From the NCBI GenBank assembly GCA_030141605.1, contig JAQGDQ010000364.1:170586-234585 (forward strand): a stretch of 64,000 nt of DNA, in the 5' to 3' direction. The notes under the pieces were generated by a model. It ran no database searches and had not been told where the DNA came from. It saw only the letters and a program-made list of their open reading frames with translations. This document shows positions 1 through 22,727 of this stretch, piece after piece. The position numbers and the translations under genes are program-made. This DNA comes from Tubiluchus corallicola (taxonomy: Eukaryota > Priapulida > Priapulimorpha > Priapulimorphida > Tubiluchidae). Every line of letters begins with the position of its first letter. Positions within the stretch are counted from its first letter, which is position 1.

Positions 1-208
1 TCTTGGAGCAGTTTTTAAGCTGTGTGTCAACTGTCAAGTTTCATTTTCAGAAATTGAATAATTGCAGGTGCTTTCATCATTAGTGAATTAGTGAATTATC
101 TCGAAATTATGATCATAAATATTTAATTAAATAACCGATTGAATGAATTAAGTCTTAATTTCAATATATTGATCTGCATTGTATCGCATTTGTGGAGAAT
201 GGTCTCTA

Positions 209-292
209 GGCTCTCTCTCTCCCTTTCTCTCTCTCTCTCTCTCTCTCTCTCCCTCTCTCCTCTCCTGTCTCCTCTCTCTCTCTCTCTCTCTC

Positions 293-330
<38 letters not shown>

Positions 331-357
331 CCTCTCTACCTCCCTCTCTCTCTCTCA
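209..357. repeat. (CT)n microsatellite
   Basis: Nearly pure CT/TC dinucleotide tract with a few CCT interruptions. It leaves long serine/leucine-rich reading frames open, which are artefacts of the repeat. Confidence 0.97.
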
Positions 358-1834
358 CTGACTCATTGCATGAGTTTATTGTTTTGTACTTTTTGTCTAA
401 GCATTGTATTCATCACTCATTTTACTTGTTCAAAGTAGACAAGTTTGGTTATCTGTCTGTCTCCCTCCTTTCTTTACTTCACGTTAATGGGCAAAGCTAC
501 GTACAGTACCAATAGTAACAGTGTTTTAATTACTGCCGGTTAATCACCTCAAATCTCTTGCGTAGTACTGATTTGCATTTACTCACTAATGACAAATGCA
601 TGCACTGGCCGACTCAGTAGGTGATTATTCAGGTTTATGCATGGCGTTATATTTGGAGGGCCATTTGTGTGACCTGTTACTGCCCAGCTAGTTGTTATCA
701 GGTAAGACAGTGTTGAACTCGCAGATTAGTTGCTATGTGGTTGGGGTTAGGGCATAGAATGTACTGTATTATGTATACCGGTTGACTCAATTCCCTCCAA
801 TGTGCAAAGCTTTGTGAGTCTTGGTAGTTTACGTAGCAGCATGTTTATAATGGCCAAGTACCAAGTACTGGCTGACCCTTAAATAATCCCTTCTTTCAAA
901 TGTGTTTAGTGACTGATTGCCAAGTCTACATAGACGCAGATTATAGTAGAGTCTTCACCTTTTGTCACCACGTTTTCGCCTATTGTCATGGCAACAGGCA
1001 TTGTCAAGCAGTGATGTCATTTTAATGTGCTGCTGAGCTCTTGTAGCTGATTTATTTAGTTAAAATTTTATTTTGAAGTCAACAGAGAATTTAAAATGTA
1101 TAAATCTTATACAGAGCAATGGAGTTTGTTTTGTATGTCACGTAAATAGTATAATCCGTATGCTTTGGGCCACGAAGACAGCCGGGGCACCAGGTGCTGG
1201 TTGTAGAGAAAATGCCCTCTTACATTCCGAGTACCACTTTCTACTATTGGTCATTGATGGTTAAATTTAAGAAAAAACTATCTTTGCGAGGGATGGGGGG
1301 GATGGGAATCCCTCTCTGTTATCCGAGTAAGTGCTTGTTTCAGACAAAACAGACAATCTGCAAATAATAAACGCAGGCAGGCGAAATCAAAATAAATGCT
1401 TCAGACACATGGATTAATCAGAACTCTAAACGCTTTTATTTAAACTTATAAAGATACAAATTAACACAAAGCTCTTTGCGTAAAATTTAACTCCAAAACA
1501 GTTTTCTTTCCGTCTGCTAAAAGTAGTTCCCAACTCCTCCGCTTCCTTGCCAAATAGTTTAGATTTATTTCGCAAAAAACGTATACATATACACTACATG
1601 TGCATCGATAATCAGTTTTTGTTACTGCAAAATTATGACACAATTCATGAATTCTGCGCTGGAGACCTAAGAAGCTAGCTCATGGTAGGCAAGTTCCACA
1701 TTAACAAAAAAAGAAAATTGTTGTTCCCTACGTTCCTCGCGAATATTTAACTGATTCGCGACCGGCTGTGCTTAAGGCACCAACACATCTTAGTCCTGCC
1801 CTGCACCTAATACATCAGTACATTTTTCAGACAT

Positions 1835-1874
1835 TCGCGCGCGCGCGCGTGTGTGTGTGTGTGCGTGCGTGTGT
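1835..1874. repeat. (CG)n(TG)n alternating purine-pyrimidine tract
   Basis: A run of CG dinucleotides passes directly into TG/TGCG repeats. Such alternating purine-pyrimidine tracts are classical Z-DNA-prone sequence. Confidence 0.85.
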
Positions 1875-2879
1875 AAAATTGCAAATTATTCCATGCATGC
1901 TTCCCCCTTCAACGTAACGCGTGATGCATTTTAGAAATCATTCAGATCATTGCTTCTAGATGGGAAAAAATACGCATTACAGTAATTCGTGCGTCACCGC
2001 GTCACCGCGCCTGTGTGACTCTTTGTTCTTCCGGAATTCTTCAAATTTTTCTCGTGCTTTCAGTCTGAGTGGCACGTGACTCCCGGAATCTAATGACGTC
2101 ACGGGTGTACGCTGAACCTGAACTTCTGTCACGTTCTTATATGAATCTAGAGATTAAATGATTAGGGGCATATTAACCAATAGGCTAACTAACCTATAGC
2201 CTAGGGCGCCGAAGTTTGAGGGGCGTCACATTTTAGAAAAAGTTCTCCTCGGAAAATATCTATACTTTCATATTCATGTAAAGGACGCATTTTACAACAC
2301 ATCACAGGCTGTTACTAGTAGCAGCCTTTATATAAGTACCACATAGCGAAGATGCGCAGCCTGTAAGTGCTATGCAAATACATGTAATTAATAATAACCA
2401 CGTAGAAACTCGGTTAATGGCTTTTCTAATACACCACAAGTAATTGTTTAATCGACTCATTACATAAACAACTATAAATGCACAATAGAGATGTGCGCGA
2501 CAGAACTATCAGCTTAGGGCGTCGTAAGGTGGCTGATACGCCCTTGTAAATGATCTAAATCTTGTAACTTAATACAAGTGCTTGATTTCGTGCACAGAGT
2601 TGTCTGATGAAGGGTAACTAAAGGTTGAAATTGTTACAACGAATACCCCTCAAAATAGTGAAAAACTGCGCTAGTTGTCACAAAAATCGCCTTCGTCTAG
2701 TTTGCATTGAAAATAATTGACGCATTGAGCACTTGCTGTTAATTTTAACAACAGTAACATACGAAATATTTACTTTTTGTCAAGCTCATGTGATAATTCT
2801 GTACATAGCTGATTGCGTTAGTTGCCAGCTAATTTGCGTTAGGGTTAGGCTTTACTGGCCTTTTATATATTTGGAAAAA

Positions 2880-3431
2880 TTAAAGGATAACCAAACGATT
2901 GTTTAGACTCAATCTCATTTTAATTTACTGTCCAAAATATACATTTTCTTGCTGATAAAGTTAGCGATTGTTTCTTATATTTGAATAATTAGCTTAGAAA
3001 ATTAATTAACGGCAACCGAACACAGCTATTGCTTACATCAGAAACTGACCACGGTTTTTGCAATGGCAGGCATCTTCCCTTGTGCCGCGAGCACGTTCGC
3101 TTAGGTATTACAGTACTGCTTAAACGCGTGATGTCACGAAAATGGGCTCTACGTCATTTGGCGTTAGAAACTAACACTGCAGTTCATGATCATGGTTAAT
3201 ACCGCCTACTATTTGTCGGTCACGCGAATGTGACAAAAAGGCACCCCTGCCAATCTTAGTAGATTCACTGCGCCACGCGTAACTTTGAAAGTTTAACGAA
3301 ATTTGAGTATCCGAGGTAATTATTATTTAATCTAAGCTTTGATTTAAAAAAAGCTATTGTGCTTTTCAATATTTTAGAGCATTCTTTATTCTGAACTAAT
3401 GTTTACACGATCGTCCGGTTTTCCTCTTTAA
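2880..3431 (+). mobile_element. TTAA-flanked inverted-repeat element, copy 1
   Basis: Begins TTAAAGGATAACCAAACGAT and ends with the inverse ...CGTCCGGTTTTCCTCTTTAA. It shares its whole body with the copies at 25708-26234, 33930-34795 and 49149-49710, and no ORF is kept. About 230 bp just upstream (2650-2880) are also shared with the interior of the 33.9-kb copy, so the true left end may be further upstream. Confidence 0.85.
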
Positions 3432-4248
3432 AAGTTTTTTTCCGTGTCAATTACATGCAGAGTGTAAATGATTTGATCTGTGATAGATTTTGTCTTCTAC
3501 TTTGCACCTTCTTGGTTCCCCCAGCTGAAAGCTGTGTGCTGAAAAAGATCTTATTGTGCAAACTTTGAACAGGCTAAACTCTGCAATTATCCCCCATTGT
3601 GAAACTTGCAGTAGTGGACCTGTATGCCTGAACTTTTCTACACCTGTCTATTATAAGTAACATCATCTTCTCACCTGCTTTTGTTGTCCACCAGGGGGCA
3701 ACTCTAGAGTAGAGGAGCAAGCGTTTTTGTAAACAAAAATTTATAAGATTATGGAATGGTTTTCCAGTATAAGCTAGCATAGCATGTAATAACAGGCTGA
3801 AAACATTTAAATACCTAAACAAAATTCAGAACCTGCTCTGAATTAGAAATGATTGATATTTGGATGTCTTGCACAGGGAAGCTGGTCATCGTACCAGTTT
3901 GACCGCTGGTCATCTCTGCTGGACAAAGCTTCCTGATAACAATAGAATGCAAACTTGAAGAAACTTGTCCGTGAAGTGAACCAGGCATGTGGCAGCTGTC
4001 TTGATTTTCTTTGTGAGATAAGGGTTGGGCCAGAAACTGAATTTCCGTGCTTGCAAACCTAATAAAGTCATTCCATAATTGTCAAATTTGGGCTATAATC
4101 CGGTGCCGGGTTTACCATCCTTATACATAGTAATTTTTTTATTAAATCTCATTTATTTGAAAATAAAATAAATACAAATCCATCCATTTGCATTGTAAGG
4201 GTGTACAACACAAATAAAAAATACACTACATACTGAAGGTCACCGCAA

Positions 4249-4249
<1 letters not shown>

Positions 4250-4296
<47 letters not shown>

Positions 4297-4456
4297 TTAA
4301 TGTACAATTAGTAGATTAATGAATATGCTTTGAATTTCAAGTTTATACAAGCAAATACACGCACATACACACACACGCACACACACATACACACACACAC
4401 AAACACACGCACACACACTGCCCCCCCTCTCTCTCTCCCTCTCTCTCACACACACA

Positions 4457-4540
<84 letters not shown>

Positions 4541-4735
4541 CTCTCTCACACATTCTCTACCTCTCTCTCTCACACACATACTCTCTGCCTCTCTCTCTCT
4601 CTGACTCTCTCCCTCTCTGCTGCTGCCTCTCTCTCTCTCTCTTTCTCTCCCCCTCTCTATATAAAACACAGAATTAATGTACAATTAATAGATTAATGAA
4701 TATGCTTTGAATTTCAAGTTTATTATCTGGAAATT
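4250..4735. repeat. (AC)n and (CT)n microsatellite cluster between duplicated 50-bp flanks
   Basis: A pure (AC)20 run at about 4252-4292 is followed by mixed AC/CT tracts at 4350-4660. The unique segment GAATTAATGTACAATTA and about 50 bp after it occurs once at about 4294-4346 and again at about 4671-4724, so the second microsatellite sits inside a direct duplication. Confidence 0.9.
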
Positions 4736-5554
4736 TGAAACTATTGCAAAGATAGCTACGCGTCGTACGTTACTATTTTTTAACTGTGATTTCGTTTACG
4801 ATATCAATGAAACATGTACATACAGATACATAGCGGAAAATATACAGGTGTTCTAAATTAGTGAAGGTAATTTTACTATTATACATAGTAAGCCATTTGC
4901 TTAGGGCCCTGGAATATCTGGAGACCCACGGAAACTAATTTGCAGTGCAGCGAGCTAGTGTATAACATTAGTACATAGTACATAGTATTTCATTATGTAT
5001 AAATTACAGTATACAAAAGTATAAGGCAGCACTGGGTCCCTTGGTATAAATGTCCCGAGTATGGGACTTCTGTACTGTGTTAAATTGTGTTGGAGTTCAT
5101 ATTTCTTACATTATAATATTATATAGCATTGGTTGACATTTATTTGCATTTGATCATTGCAAAGAAATAATAATACAATGTAAATTTATTGATTTATGGC
5201 CAGCGTTGCTTGGCAACAGCATTATTTCTGTTGGTACTGAAACATGTCAACATTTCTATCAATGTGGGCGCTTACTGATAAGCATGGCGTAGGGCCCACA
5301 AGCAGGTAAAACTTGCCCTGACTATAGTCTTTCATAATGGTATTTTTATATAACAATATTTTTATTATATTCAAAAAGACAAAAAAACTTTGGCTGCAGC
5401 AATAACTGATAAAGAGGCATCATGTAGAAGAAATGGTGTACAGGTGGTGTTACTATTGCAGATGAGATACATAGAACTAGATTAATATACAATAAATACA
5501 TACATTAGTACAATGCTATGTACTAGGGGAAAACTTAGAATTGCACCAATCACA

Positions 5555-5808
5555 CTAATGAGCGAAACGACAAGTATTTTTATATATGTTTGAACAATAT
5601 GAAATATAACTATATTTTGGTCATGGTTTAGTAGTGTACTACCATTTAAGAGTATACTAATTAGAGATTGACTATCCAAAAGAATAAGATCAAATGGAAT
5701 AATATTATTTAGGTACATCTTGTATATGAATTGCTCTCTACTTACAGCATATAGAGGGCATTCGCGGAGATAATGGGTAATAGATTCAGTATGATAACCA
5801 CAAGAACA
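5555..5808 (-). pseudogene. LINE C-terminal zinc-finger remnant
   Basis: The minus strand encodes KCSCGYHTESITHYLRECPL, a C-x-C-x8-H-x4-C cluster, followed by LLNGSTLLNHDQNIVIFHIV. This is the familiar C-terminal end of jockey/CR1-like non-LTR retrotransposon proteins. A one-base deletion in the A run before 5577 shifts the last residues, and the frame stops just upstream of the finger, so the copy is dead. Confidence 0.8.
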
Positions 5809-6124
5809 CTTTTACCAAGAATATTACCACTAGAATCTTTACAACCGTGTGTTCTTAAATTTTATTTATTTTATTTAAGAACATGTATAAAATACATTTT
5901 TTTATAAAAGAAAATGGCAGCAGGCATATCTCACTTATGCTAGCCATATAATACAATCTAAAGTAATTTACAATATGTTTACAATCACAATTATAAAACA
6001 TATATATGGGCAGTAAATATTTTATCTTAAACGAGAGAAACTTAAAACGGGGACACACTACATATAGTAAAAAATAGCTTTAAAAAACGATTAAAATGAT
6101 GATTAAGCTGAGAAAAATCTATTC

Positions 6125-6292
6125 TTAAGCGAGTATGGTGGATAAGCCATGATTTAAATATTTACGTCTGTTTGCGAAATTGATGTAATTGTTGAAATAA
6201 CGTTTGAAGCTACTGATCGAGGTTGATAATTGTATATAAGAAGGAAGCTTATTCCAAATGGATACGTCCAAAAGAAAGAAAGAATATGAAAG
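6125..6292 (-). pseudogene. LINE reverse-transcriptase C-terminal remnant
   Basis: The minus frame reads LLDVSIWNKLPSYIQLSTS, then SFKRYFNNYINFANRRKYL, and ends at TAA 6125-6127. The IWNxLP...SFKxxL pattern marks the end of the reverse transcriptase in several LINE families. It differs in type from the zinc-finger fragment at 5.6 kb. Confidence 0.78.
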
Positions 6293-7263
6293 TAATCACA
6301 ACGAGTGCAAAATAAAGATAAGTTATTACAATTTCTTATCAAATAAGCAGATAATTCATTATTGGTAGCGGGCAGTAATTCATTTAGAAAGGATGGACAC
6401 AATCTATTGACAATTAAATAAAATATACAGAGTTTGTGAAAAAGTCTTCTGTCAGATAGTAGATCAAAGCCATTGACTTATAATAAGTTTGCCATATCGA
6501 AACTTTTCAAATATATTTTCAAAAGCAAGAAGAAATCGATGCTTTTGATTTATAGTTTGATTTAAAACTCATAATTTGAAATTACTTTGACTGTTTTATG
6601 ATATACTGCAGTTTGTTTAATGACCTGTAGTTACTGCATAATGGGAGTATACATGGTGTATATACATCATCTTAATAATTCAACGTAAATTTATTGATTT
6701 ATGGTCAGCGTTGCCTGGCAACAGCATTATTTCTGTTGATGTTCAGCAATTTTAATACATTGAAATGTAAATAGTTCAGTTTCTGGTGGAGGACACAGTC
6801 CTAGCTGTTACCTTGAGGAAATAATTCATAGTTCAGTTACAGTTTCATCTTTGCACCCCAGGGGTAAAATACCTTTTAGTTGTAACTCAGATAACTGTAT
6901 TACTGGTTTAGTAGTTTAGCCTGTAGGGTGCTAGTAATTAGGTCAGATGTTTGATGTGAATTTTACGGGCATTTTCCAAATCTGGTTTTCATGTTAATAC
7001 TATTATATTAATGTTCACTTTGATGCAGTTGGGAATTCTTGTCCTCGATGATGATCGATCTCTAACGTTAAAAATGAGAAGTTTACATCTTTCTACACTG
7101 CGTTTGAAGTATACACGTCAGAGGGCTTAGGATTTGTAGAGAAATAAACTCAATTGCAGGTTTTATCTTAAAAAATTGTAGACGCCAGCTATTTAGAATA
7201 GTAGAAATTGCAGCTTTATGATATAGCTTTACAACATTTACAATAAAAGTTTTTGATGGTGAC

Positions 7264-8075
7264 ACCAGTACGATGGCAATATTACCATATTATTTATTCG
7301 TACATAAAAAAGTACATTAATACACTACAGTAACACAGTACATTAGCAATATTTACAAATGTAAGCTGTACCAGCATAATTGTATATATAGTATATTATA
7401 TATATATATTACAAATATAATTACAGTAGTTAAGTATTTACAAATGTAATTAGTTACATTGCACACATTATACAATGGAAAAAAACAAAACAATGAAGAG
7501 ACAGAAATGACTTAGTAACTTTAAAAATTGAAAAGAAATACCATAAAATTTCATAAAATATTTATATTCATTCAATCGTCCATAATATATGTTACGATTT
7601 CATTTAATTTAGTCAAGTTACAAAAATAGAAGCGTTCTTTTGGAACAGCCCGTAGTTACTTGTGGCCAAAAACGAGTAAGAGCCGTCTGTATGTGACCTA
7701 TTTTCAAACACAGTAACAACGATCACTGTTATTTTGAGAGTGAAAGTGTGTCAGTCATCATCATCATCATCCGTATTTTGTCTGTGCGTTTATCGTTATG
7801 AATATTAATTCTTTCAAGTTAATGCAGTTTAGGGAATTTCGAAAGCAGCCATTGCAAAATTCTCAGTAATTGTCATTCTTTGCAAGTCTATGTTAAATTT
7901 ACTATCAATGTCAATATATACATACCGTAACAATTTATGTTTGAGTTAGGCTTTGTTAGAGTGTTAATAACAAGTATACTTATAGTATGATACCAATATG
8001 ATGGCAATATTACCATATTATTTATTCGTACATAAAAATACATTAATACTCCACACTCACACAATTCATTACAGT
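7264..8075. repeat. Two copies of an 80-bp LINE-tail-like repeat
   Basis: GATGGCAATATTACCATATT and the following TATTTATTCGTACATAAAAA occur at about 7271-7315 and 7991-8040. Both are followed by AT-rich sequence with CATTAATAC. They may be 3' tails of the same retrotransposon, but this is inferred. Confidence 0.6.
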
Positions 8076-8329
8076 TTTAATATTTACAAATCTAAACATG
8101 CCTCCATAATAAATATATTGCATAATAAATGTACATGCAATATATAAAAATCTATATCCAAAATCTATATATATATGTATATCCAATACTAACAATCCAT
8201 ATCCATTACATGTACTTATATTAACAAGTGCAATAACTACTACAACTATAGAGCTCTAAATACAACATTTAGTAAAGTTTCCATCATGATTACATTATAT
8301 AATAAATTATTATATACAAAAGTATATAG

Positions 8330-8395
8330 TCACACACACACACACACAAGCACGCACGCACACAGACAAGCACGCACGCACACACACACACACAT
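8330..8395. repeat. (AC)n microsatellite with CACG interruptions
   Basis: ACACAC tract broken by AAGCACGCACGC blocks in two near-identical halves. Confidence 0.9.
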
Positions 8396-9945
8396 GTATA
8401 GTCATTATTATATAAGAAAAAATAACGGAATCACTTAAAAGTCACCGCACTGGTGTTATACATGCTATGTATAAACACCAAAAATATTGGGTCACTCCTT
8501 AGATTTTTCCAACAGTACAAAGGTTTTATATCAAAAAGTCGAAAGAGTAAATGTTTAAATTTTAATATCGAAAAGTTTTCTGCCTTGACAGAACTTTCTG
8601 CCATAACTGCTAAACCTATAAACTTGTAACTTTTACGATCAAAAGTTAATTTAATGTAATAACATGGCATGAAGTTTCAACTTTGTAGGGAACTTGCTTC
8701 CATTATTATTATTATAGTCTAAACTTGGCGCATTTTTTCTGCGCCACTCGATATAAACTTATTCTGGAGTTGGAACTCTGAAATTATTTAATTCTTATTG
8801 ATCAGAATAGTAACAATTGACAAAAATATCCTTATATTAAAAGAAAAACAGCGAAAAAAACGATTTTTCAAACTCCCTAGCTGTAGCTTATCTTCAGACG
8901 AAAATGGAGATGATAAATTATTAAACTCTTTGGCAAGGATCTCAATCTTTATTTTAGCGTATTGGCCGCGGAAAGACATTCAAAGTGGTAAAATGATAAT
9001 CACTAACATTACAGCTACAATTACTTTTACTATTGTATAATCGCTTTTCTTTCTGCTGTTATTCTGGTGTTGGTTTAAGCAGCACTGTTGCTGGTGTCGT
9101 CGTCGTTATGGCTGACGCGCTCACAACAATGATGACGACGATTCCTGCGTTAAATTAATCGTATCGGCTGCGCGCTTCATTAAAACGATGTCATAGCCCA
9201 CTTCACTACCTTCACCAGTCTGACCCACATTTTGCACTTTTTCCTCCACTCTCACTTGTACGTTACACCTGTTCTGCTAGTTCAGTTGTTTAATTACTCT
9301 AATGGATTGATCTAGTGGTTTTTACTCGAGGAGAAAGCTCAACCTCACCATGTATATGATAATTATTATGTAATAATTATACCTATCAATGGTGTATGTT
9401 AAAGATCCTTGCTTCTTATATCTTGTTAAGCAGTTATAATAATTATATCTGCCAGTGGTGTATGTTAAAGATCCTTGCATGTTATATCTTGTTGTCCAAT
9501 TATCTCATGTTATCTAATGTTATCTCATTTGAATCACTTTATAGATGACTCACAACAAAGAACTCTCATAGACATCATATCTGTAGAATTTTTCATTTTC
9601 CTTTATGCAAAACAATATGGCGTAAATCTATGATAGTTTAATTGCGATGATAGCAAATGAGTCACTTCTAAATTTGTACGTGTAACCTGGAAGTTTTAAT
9701 ACAAGTAAGTGGTGCATTGAAAGATAATCACATAATTCATATCCGTAACTATTAAAAAAAATTCACTCTTTAAGGCTCACTCAAAGTCGTAATTACATAT
9801 TATGTTTTCCTTTCTCAACTTTCAGGTTTATTACTCTTATACCATTGCTATTATTACATCATTTACTTCATCCTTATTTACATTAAGTTATCTACAGAAG
9901 CATGCTTAACTATAATAATTTTTTTATTGAAGGACGGTGAGTGTG

Positions 9946-10411
9946 TTAACCCTTTCATACCCGTTGTGTCCCGTGGGATACGAGAATATTTTCTGCCTTT
10001 AAAATTAATAAAATTTTAAAACTGACAGTTATTTGATCTGTTAATAGTTATTTTGATTTAAGCCAATAACAATAGACTAAAAATGGTGATAAAATGGCAA
10101 ATTAAAAAATCTACATAGCATATGAAACTGCTCAAGGTGCAGTACTTTAGAGACGACATTGTACAGATCAGCATAGCATGCATACTAAATGTCTTAAATA
10201 CTTTAAAAAATTATCAGCAGTTGCAAAATGAAGCACATTTTATGCTTATATTGATCCCAATGTATCCCGTGGGATACAGGCTATATTTAGCACACGGGCA
10301 CAGGTAGAAAAAAACAATTATTATGTGTAAACAAGATGGACATACTGAACAAAAGTACCAAGCCAAAATTTTTTTTCTTATTAAAAAATAATTTGGGACT
10401 GAAAGGATTAA
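9946..10411. mobile_element. piggyBac-like TTAA element
   Basis: Bounded by TTAA on both sides with short inverted ends, CCCTTTCATACCC and GGGACTGAAAGG. TTAA target duplication with CCCTTT-type ends is typical of piggyBac-derived non-autonomous elements. The motif TCCCGTGGGATAC, itself palindromic, occurs twice inside (about 9969 and 10265). Confidence 0.7.
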
Positions 10412-10576
10412 TGACCGTATGGTCGTACACTCACCTCGCACTACTCAAATTATTTTATTTAAAGTTTATTAATGTGTTTGATATTGTATTTTTTGACGTG
10501 TGAAATAAAATTCATAGTTCATAGTTCATGGATAAAAAAGGAATATTAGCAACTTCTTTGCAAAATGTTTTATGAG

Positions 10577-10965
10577 AAACTTTCGAGTACAAACATTTTC
10601 TAATCATCATCACCATCACCTCTGGAATCACACGTCCTCTGACATGACTCTTGCAATCACTTTAGACCATGCTGCCCTGTCACCCACAACCTCCCATATC
10701 TCTGCATTTTTGATATCTAACGATGTGTTGATAAGATTTTTTTGGATGAAATTGATCCAAGTCAGCAGCTGTCCTCCTTGCGGTTTCTTTTCTTTCTGCA
10801 GTGCTTCTTTGAAAGCTAATTTTAATGGACTGTCGTCTGGTAGTCGTACAACATGTAGCACGTCTTATCCATCTTAATCTTCTCCTTTTGATTTTAACTG
10901 TCCATTCCTCTGCCTTGACTTTATTATACAGATCCTGGTTTGATATTTTCCTTGACCACTCTATT
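10577..10965 (-). pseudogene. RTE-type LINE 3' coding end, frameshifted
   Basis: The minus strand encodes NQDLYNKVKAEEWTVKIKRR and RLRWI, then in another frame VRLPDDSPLKLAFKEALQKE and GDRAAWSKVIARVMSEDV before the stop. This is the usual C-terminus of RTE-like LINEs. One frameshift lies near 10860. The same family end occurs at 63.5-63.9 kb. Confidence 0.85.
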
Positions 10966-11622
10966 CCCAAACTGTTTCCTGTAGAAACATTATTATTTTT
11001 GTAATGTTGAGTGAAAGCTTGACCACTCTGCTTGCAATTGGTGCAAGGCCTGATTGCTTTCTGTGCCTGAAATGGCAGCTGTTTGGTGACCCACCATTCG
11101 CAAAGAAAGTGCGAATAGTGAAAACTTACTACTTTCGATTTCCTACGTGAAGATGCTGAAAGCTTGACCACCTCTCACTCAAAATCAAAGGATAAAACCT
11201 TGGTGACCCAAAATACCCTTCGTGGGCTCGAAAAAGATAGCCCTCCATTTTTAAACTCGGTCATGCTCCTTAACGTTCACCAAAAAATTAACTTTAGCAC
11301 AAAAGTCCCATGAGAGTGAGAACTCGGACATAAGAAACCATACTGTAGCAAAATTTCTTGCAAACTCGCACACAGCGGCAGCCGTACTGATGTAGTATAG
11401 ATTCTTGATATATACGTATATATGTGTATGGTAAGCCATAAGGGCTATAAGGCAACAGGTACAAACGTTTTTATGGCCCTACTTCAAAGTATATCAGGAT
11501 TAGAAAGTGACAATACGTCTATTGTACATTTCTTCCTTGTTTAGTGTGGTAAGGCCCAATGGCTGTAGAAAGTGTTTGAATATCATTTAAATTTCCATGG
11601 GGCATTTTTTCCTGGTTGGGAG

Positions 11623-12153
11623 CAGTGGCGGCTCGTGTATAGGTATCGTGGTATTACAGCACCCCCTGTTTTCGCTCATTATTATACATTATAATATTCA
11701 ACATGATGTCTTTTTTCTTTAGTTCTTTTTTATGCTTGTGAGGAACAAGAGCACATGAGGGTAGTACTGTTTGCTTCACAGCCCAAGCAACGTGATGTTT
11801 GGCTGCTGTGCGCATGCCTCCATATGCACATGTCTGAGATAAGGTGCTCTACTTTAGGTAGAAAGAGTACTGTCGTCACGCAGTGTGTGTCAGTTGTCAC
11901 GTGCTTAAATGCCGTGTACCGACACATTCTTGAACTGCGACGATTTAAGCTATTATTCGTAAGCAAATAATAATTTTTGTTTAGCATTTTATCAAGTTTA
12001 TGTACAAATTTTTGTATGTTTGTTTATTTAAAATTACAATTGCAAATTACAACATTAAAATTAGGCATAATTGTTTCATTTTGCACAGTTTTAAAATGAC
12101 GGCTAAAGTTTTCTGAAACAGCCCCTCGGTAATTTTAGCTACGAGCTGCCACT
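11623..12153. mobile_element. hAT-like non-autonomous element (CAGTGGCGGCTCG ends)
   Basis: Starts CAGTGGCGGCTCGTG and ends GCTACGAGCTGCCACT, an imperfect terminal inverted repeat. Flanks GTTGGGAG and ATTGGAAG may be a decayed 8-bp target duplication. Related copies lie at 19120-20331 and 47496-47976. Confidence 0.78.
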
Positions 12154-12239
12154 CATTGGAAGTTTAGGAACTAATCTTGTCTTACTAAAGATGTATAAGC
12201 AGCTCTTGTGTAAGATGGCATGTGACTTTAAAGCCGCTT

Positions 12240-12770
12240 TATGGAGATATCGAATGTCAAATTTAAAGATATCTTGATGGAGTGGATTAAATTTTCTTTA
12301 GTGGCAATTAATGCATTTAAAGCAGTTTGTTAAAAGATCAGTGTTAAAATTTAAATGAAAGGCAATTTTAAGTGTTTCAATAAAAAACTTTCCATGCAAA
12401 GTTTATATTATTAAGCATTACACTTACCTCCTTGAAAGATTTAAGCAACTAAAAAAGAAAATTTGTAACAATTTAAAAGGTTTTTCACCAATTGGTAAAA
12501 TGTCACTGACTCACCTTCCCAGCATGCACCACTGATTCACCAAAAAACTTATTTTAATGATTCAGCTGATTCACCAAAAAACCTATCTTATCTTATTGAT
12601 AAGATACAGTAATTTAAAATTTTACTTAGTTAGTAACATGTATGCTATGAATGCTGTGATTATTTTTTTCAAACTTTACACAATGTTATCTAAACTTGTT
12701 TCAAGGGACCTTCCATTAAAATGGCTGTCATCACGGGAATTTAAGTGTACAAGTTTTGCATCATGAATTT
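12240..12770. repeat. Dispersed repeat shared with 17.7-18.0 kb
   Basis: GATACAGTAATTTAAAATTT and the following ACTTAGTTAGTAACATGT are found again near 17877-17920, as is the ATGTTATCTAAACTTGTTTC block. The repeat approaches the first NLK exon of the window to within about 50-60 bp. Confidence 0.75.
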
Positions 12771-12776
12771 TATTGA

Positions 12777-21727
<8,951 letters not shown>

Positions 21728-22727
21728 CGCGTAGCGGACCAGTTTTTAGCCAATGCCCCTAGAGGGCGCTCTGTAAATACTGACGTACTTACTCACGTTG
21801 CCAGTCGACTGGTGCTCAACGTTTAATCACAAAGCAAAGAAACCAAAATGCGTAAACAGGCACAGCCAGTCGATAAGCGGCACTCGGTTCATTTTACACG
21901 TGGTGGTCGGTTTATTAGTAGTGGATTTTAGACTAGCTTCTGCATCCAGACGAGTATTAATTGCAACACGGCAAGTTTTATCGATTGGCTGTGCCTTAAT
22001 TTAGTAGGCAGTTTTATATTTATTTCGTGTCTATATTATACGATGTAGATTTTGAAGAGATGTATAATTATATTATATATGAACAGGCCCCGCGAGGTAA
22101 AAGCAATACAATCTTACCATTACAGGGCTCTTGTAGTGTGTATTTTTTACTCCTGAAGGGCATCTAAGATTCTATCACTGCCCAGTTCTCAGATGATTGA
22201 TATTTTTACCGTGAATCATTGATATATGCATTTACTTGACGTGTGATGACTTTTGTCAATGGTTTTAAATTGTAGGTTGTTCTCATTGTATACAGTAGTT
22301 CTTAGAGATATAGAGTGAATAACTTTTCTGATTGTTGATTTTTTAAAAATTGTGGTAGTAAATTGAGGTCGAAATGCAATTTTTCGTCCGCCGTCGTTGA
22401 TCTAGTGCGAAGACATGTATTTTAGTTGAAGAATTATAATCAAGTAATATCAATGCATTAACATTTCAGTTGTCGATTCTTTAGGAAATGGTCTCCAAAG
22501 AAGAACGAATGTTTTAATTGCTTGCACATTGTAACGAAACTTTCTCTGATTACTTGTGTTTAGCACATGGCAAATTTAAGCTTTTAATCATTGTTGCAGT
22601 TTTAGTTTTTAACGTTTTTCATGCAGTAAAACTGAAATTTGATTCGTGTATTGTTCGTTAGATAAATTCAGCTGTTACATTATGTTCTGGCTAACAGCAT
22701 CACGGTAATAAATTCTAATTGTTTATA

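Noticed and set aside
139-438. Serine/leucine-rich ORFs across the CT tract
   Set aside because: Created by the (CT)n microsatellite; all frames and both strands are equally open.
2832-2850. Telomere-like GTTAGGGTTAGG
   Set aside because: Only one and a half TTAGGG repeats, also present in the repeat copy at 34.2 kb; part of that repeat, not an interstitial telomere.
4330-4684. 115- and 113-aa ORFs, Thr/His/Ser/Leu or Arg/Glu rich
   Set aside because: They translate AC and CT/GA dinucleotide repeats; no start context or similarity.
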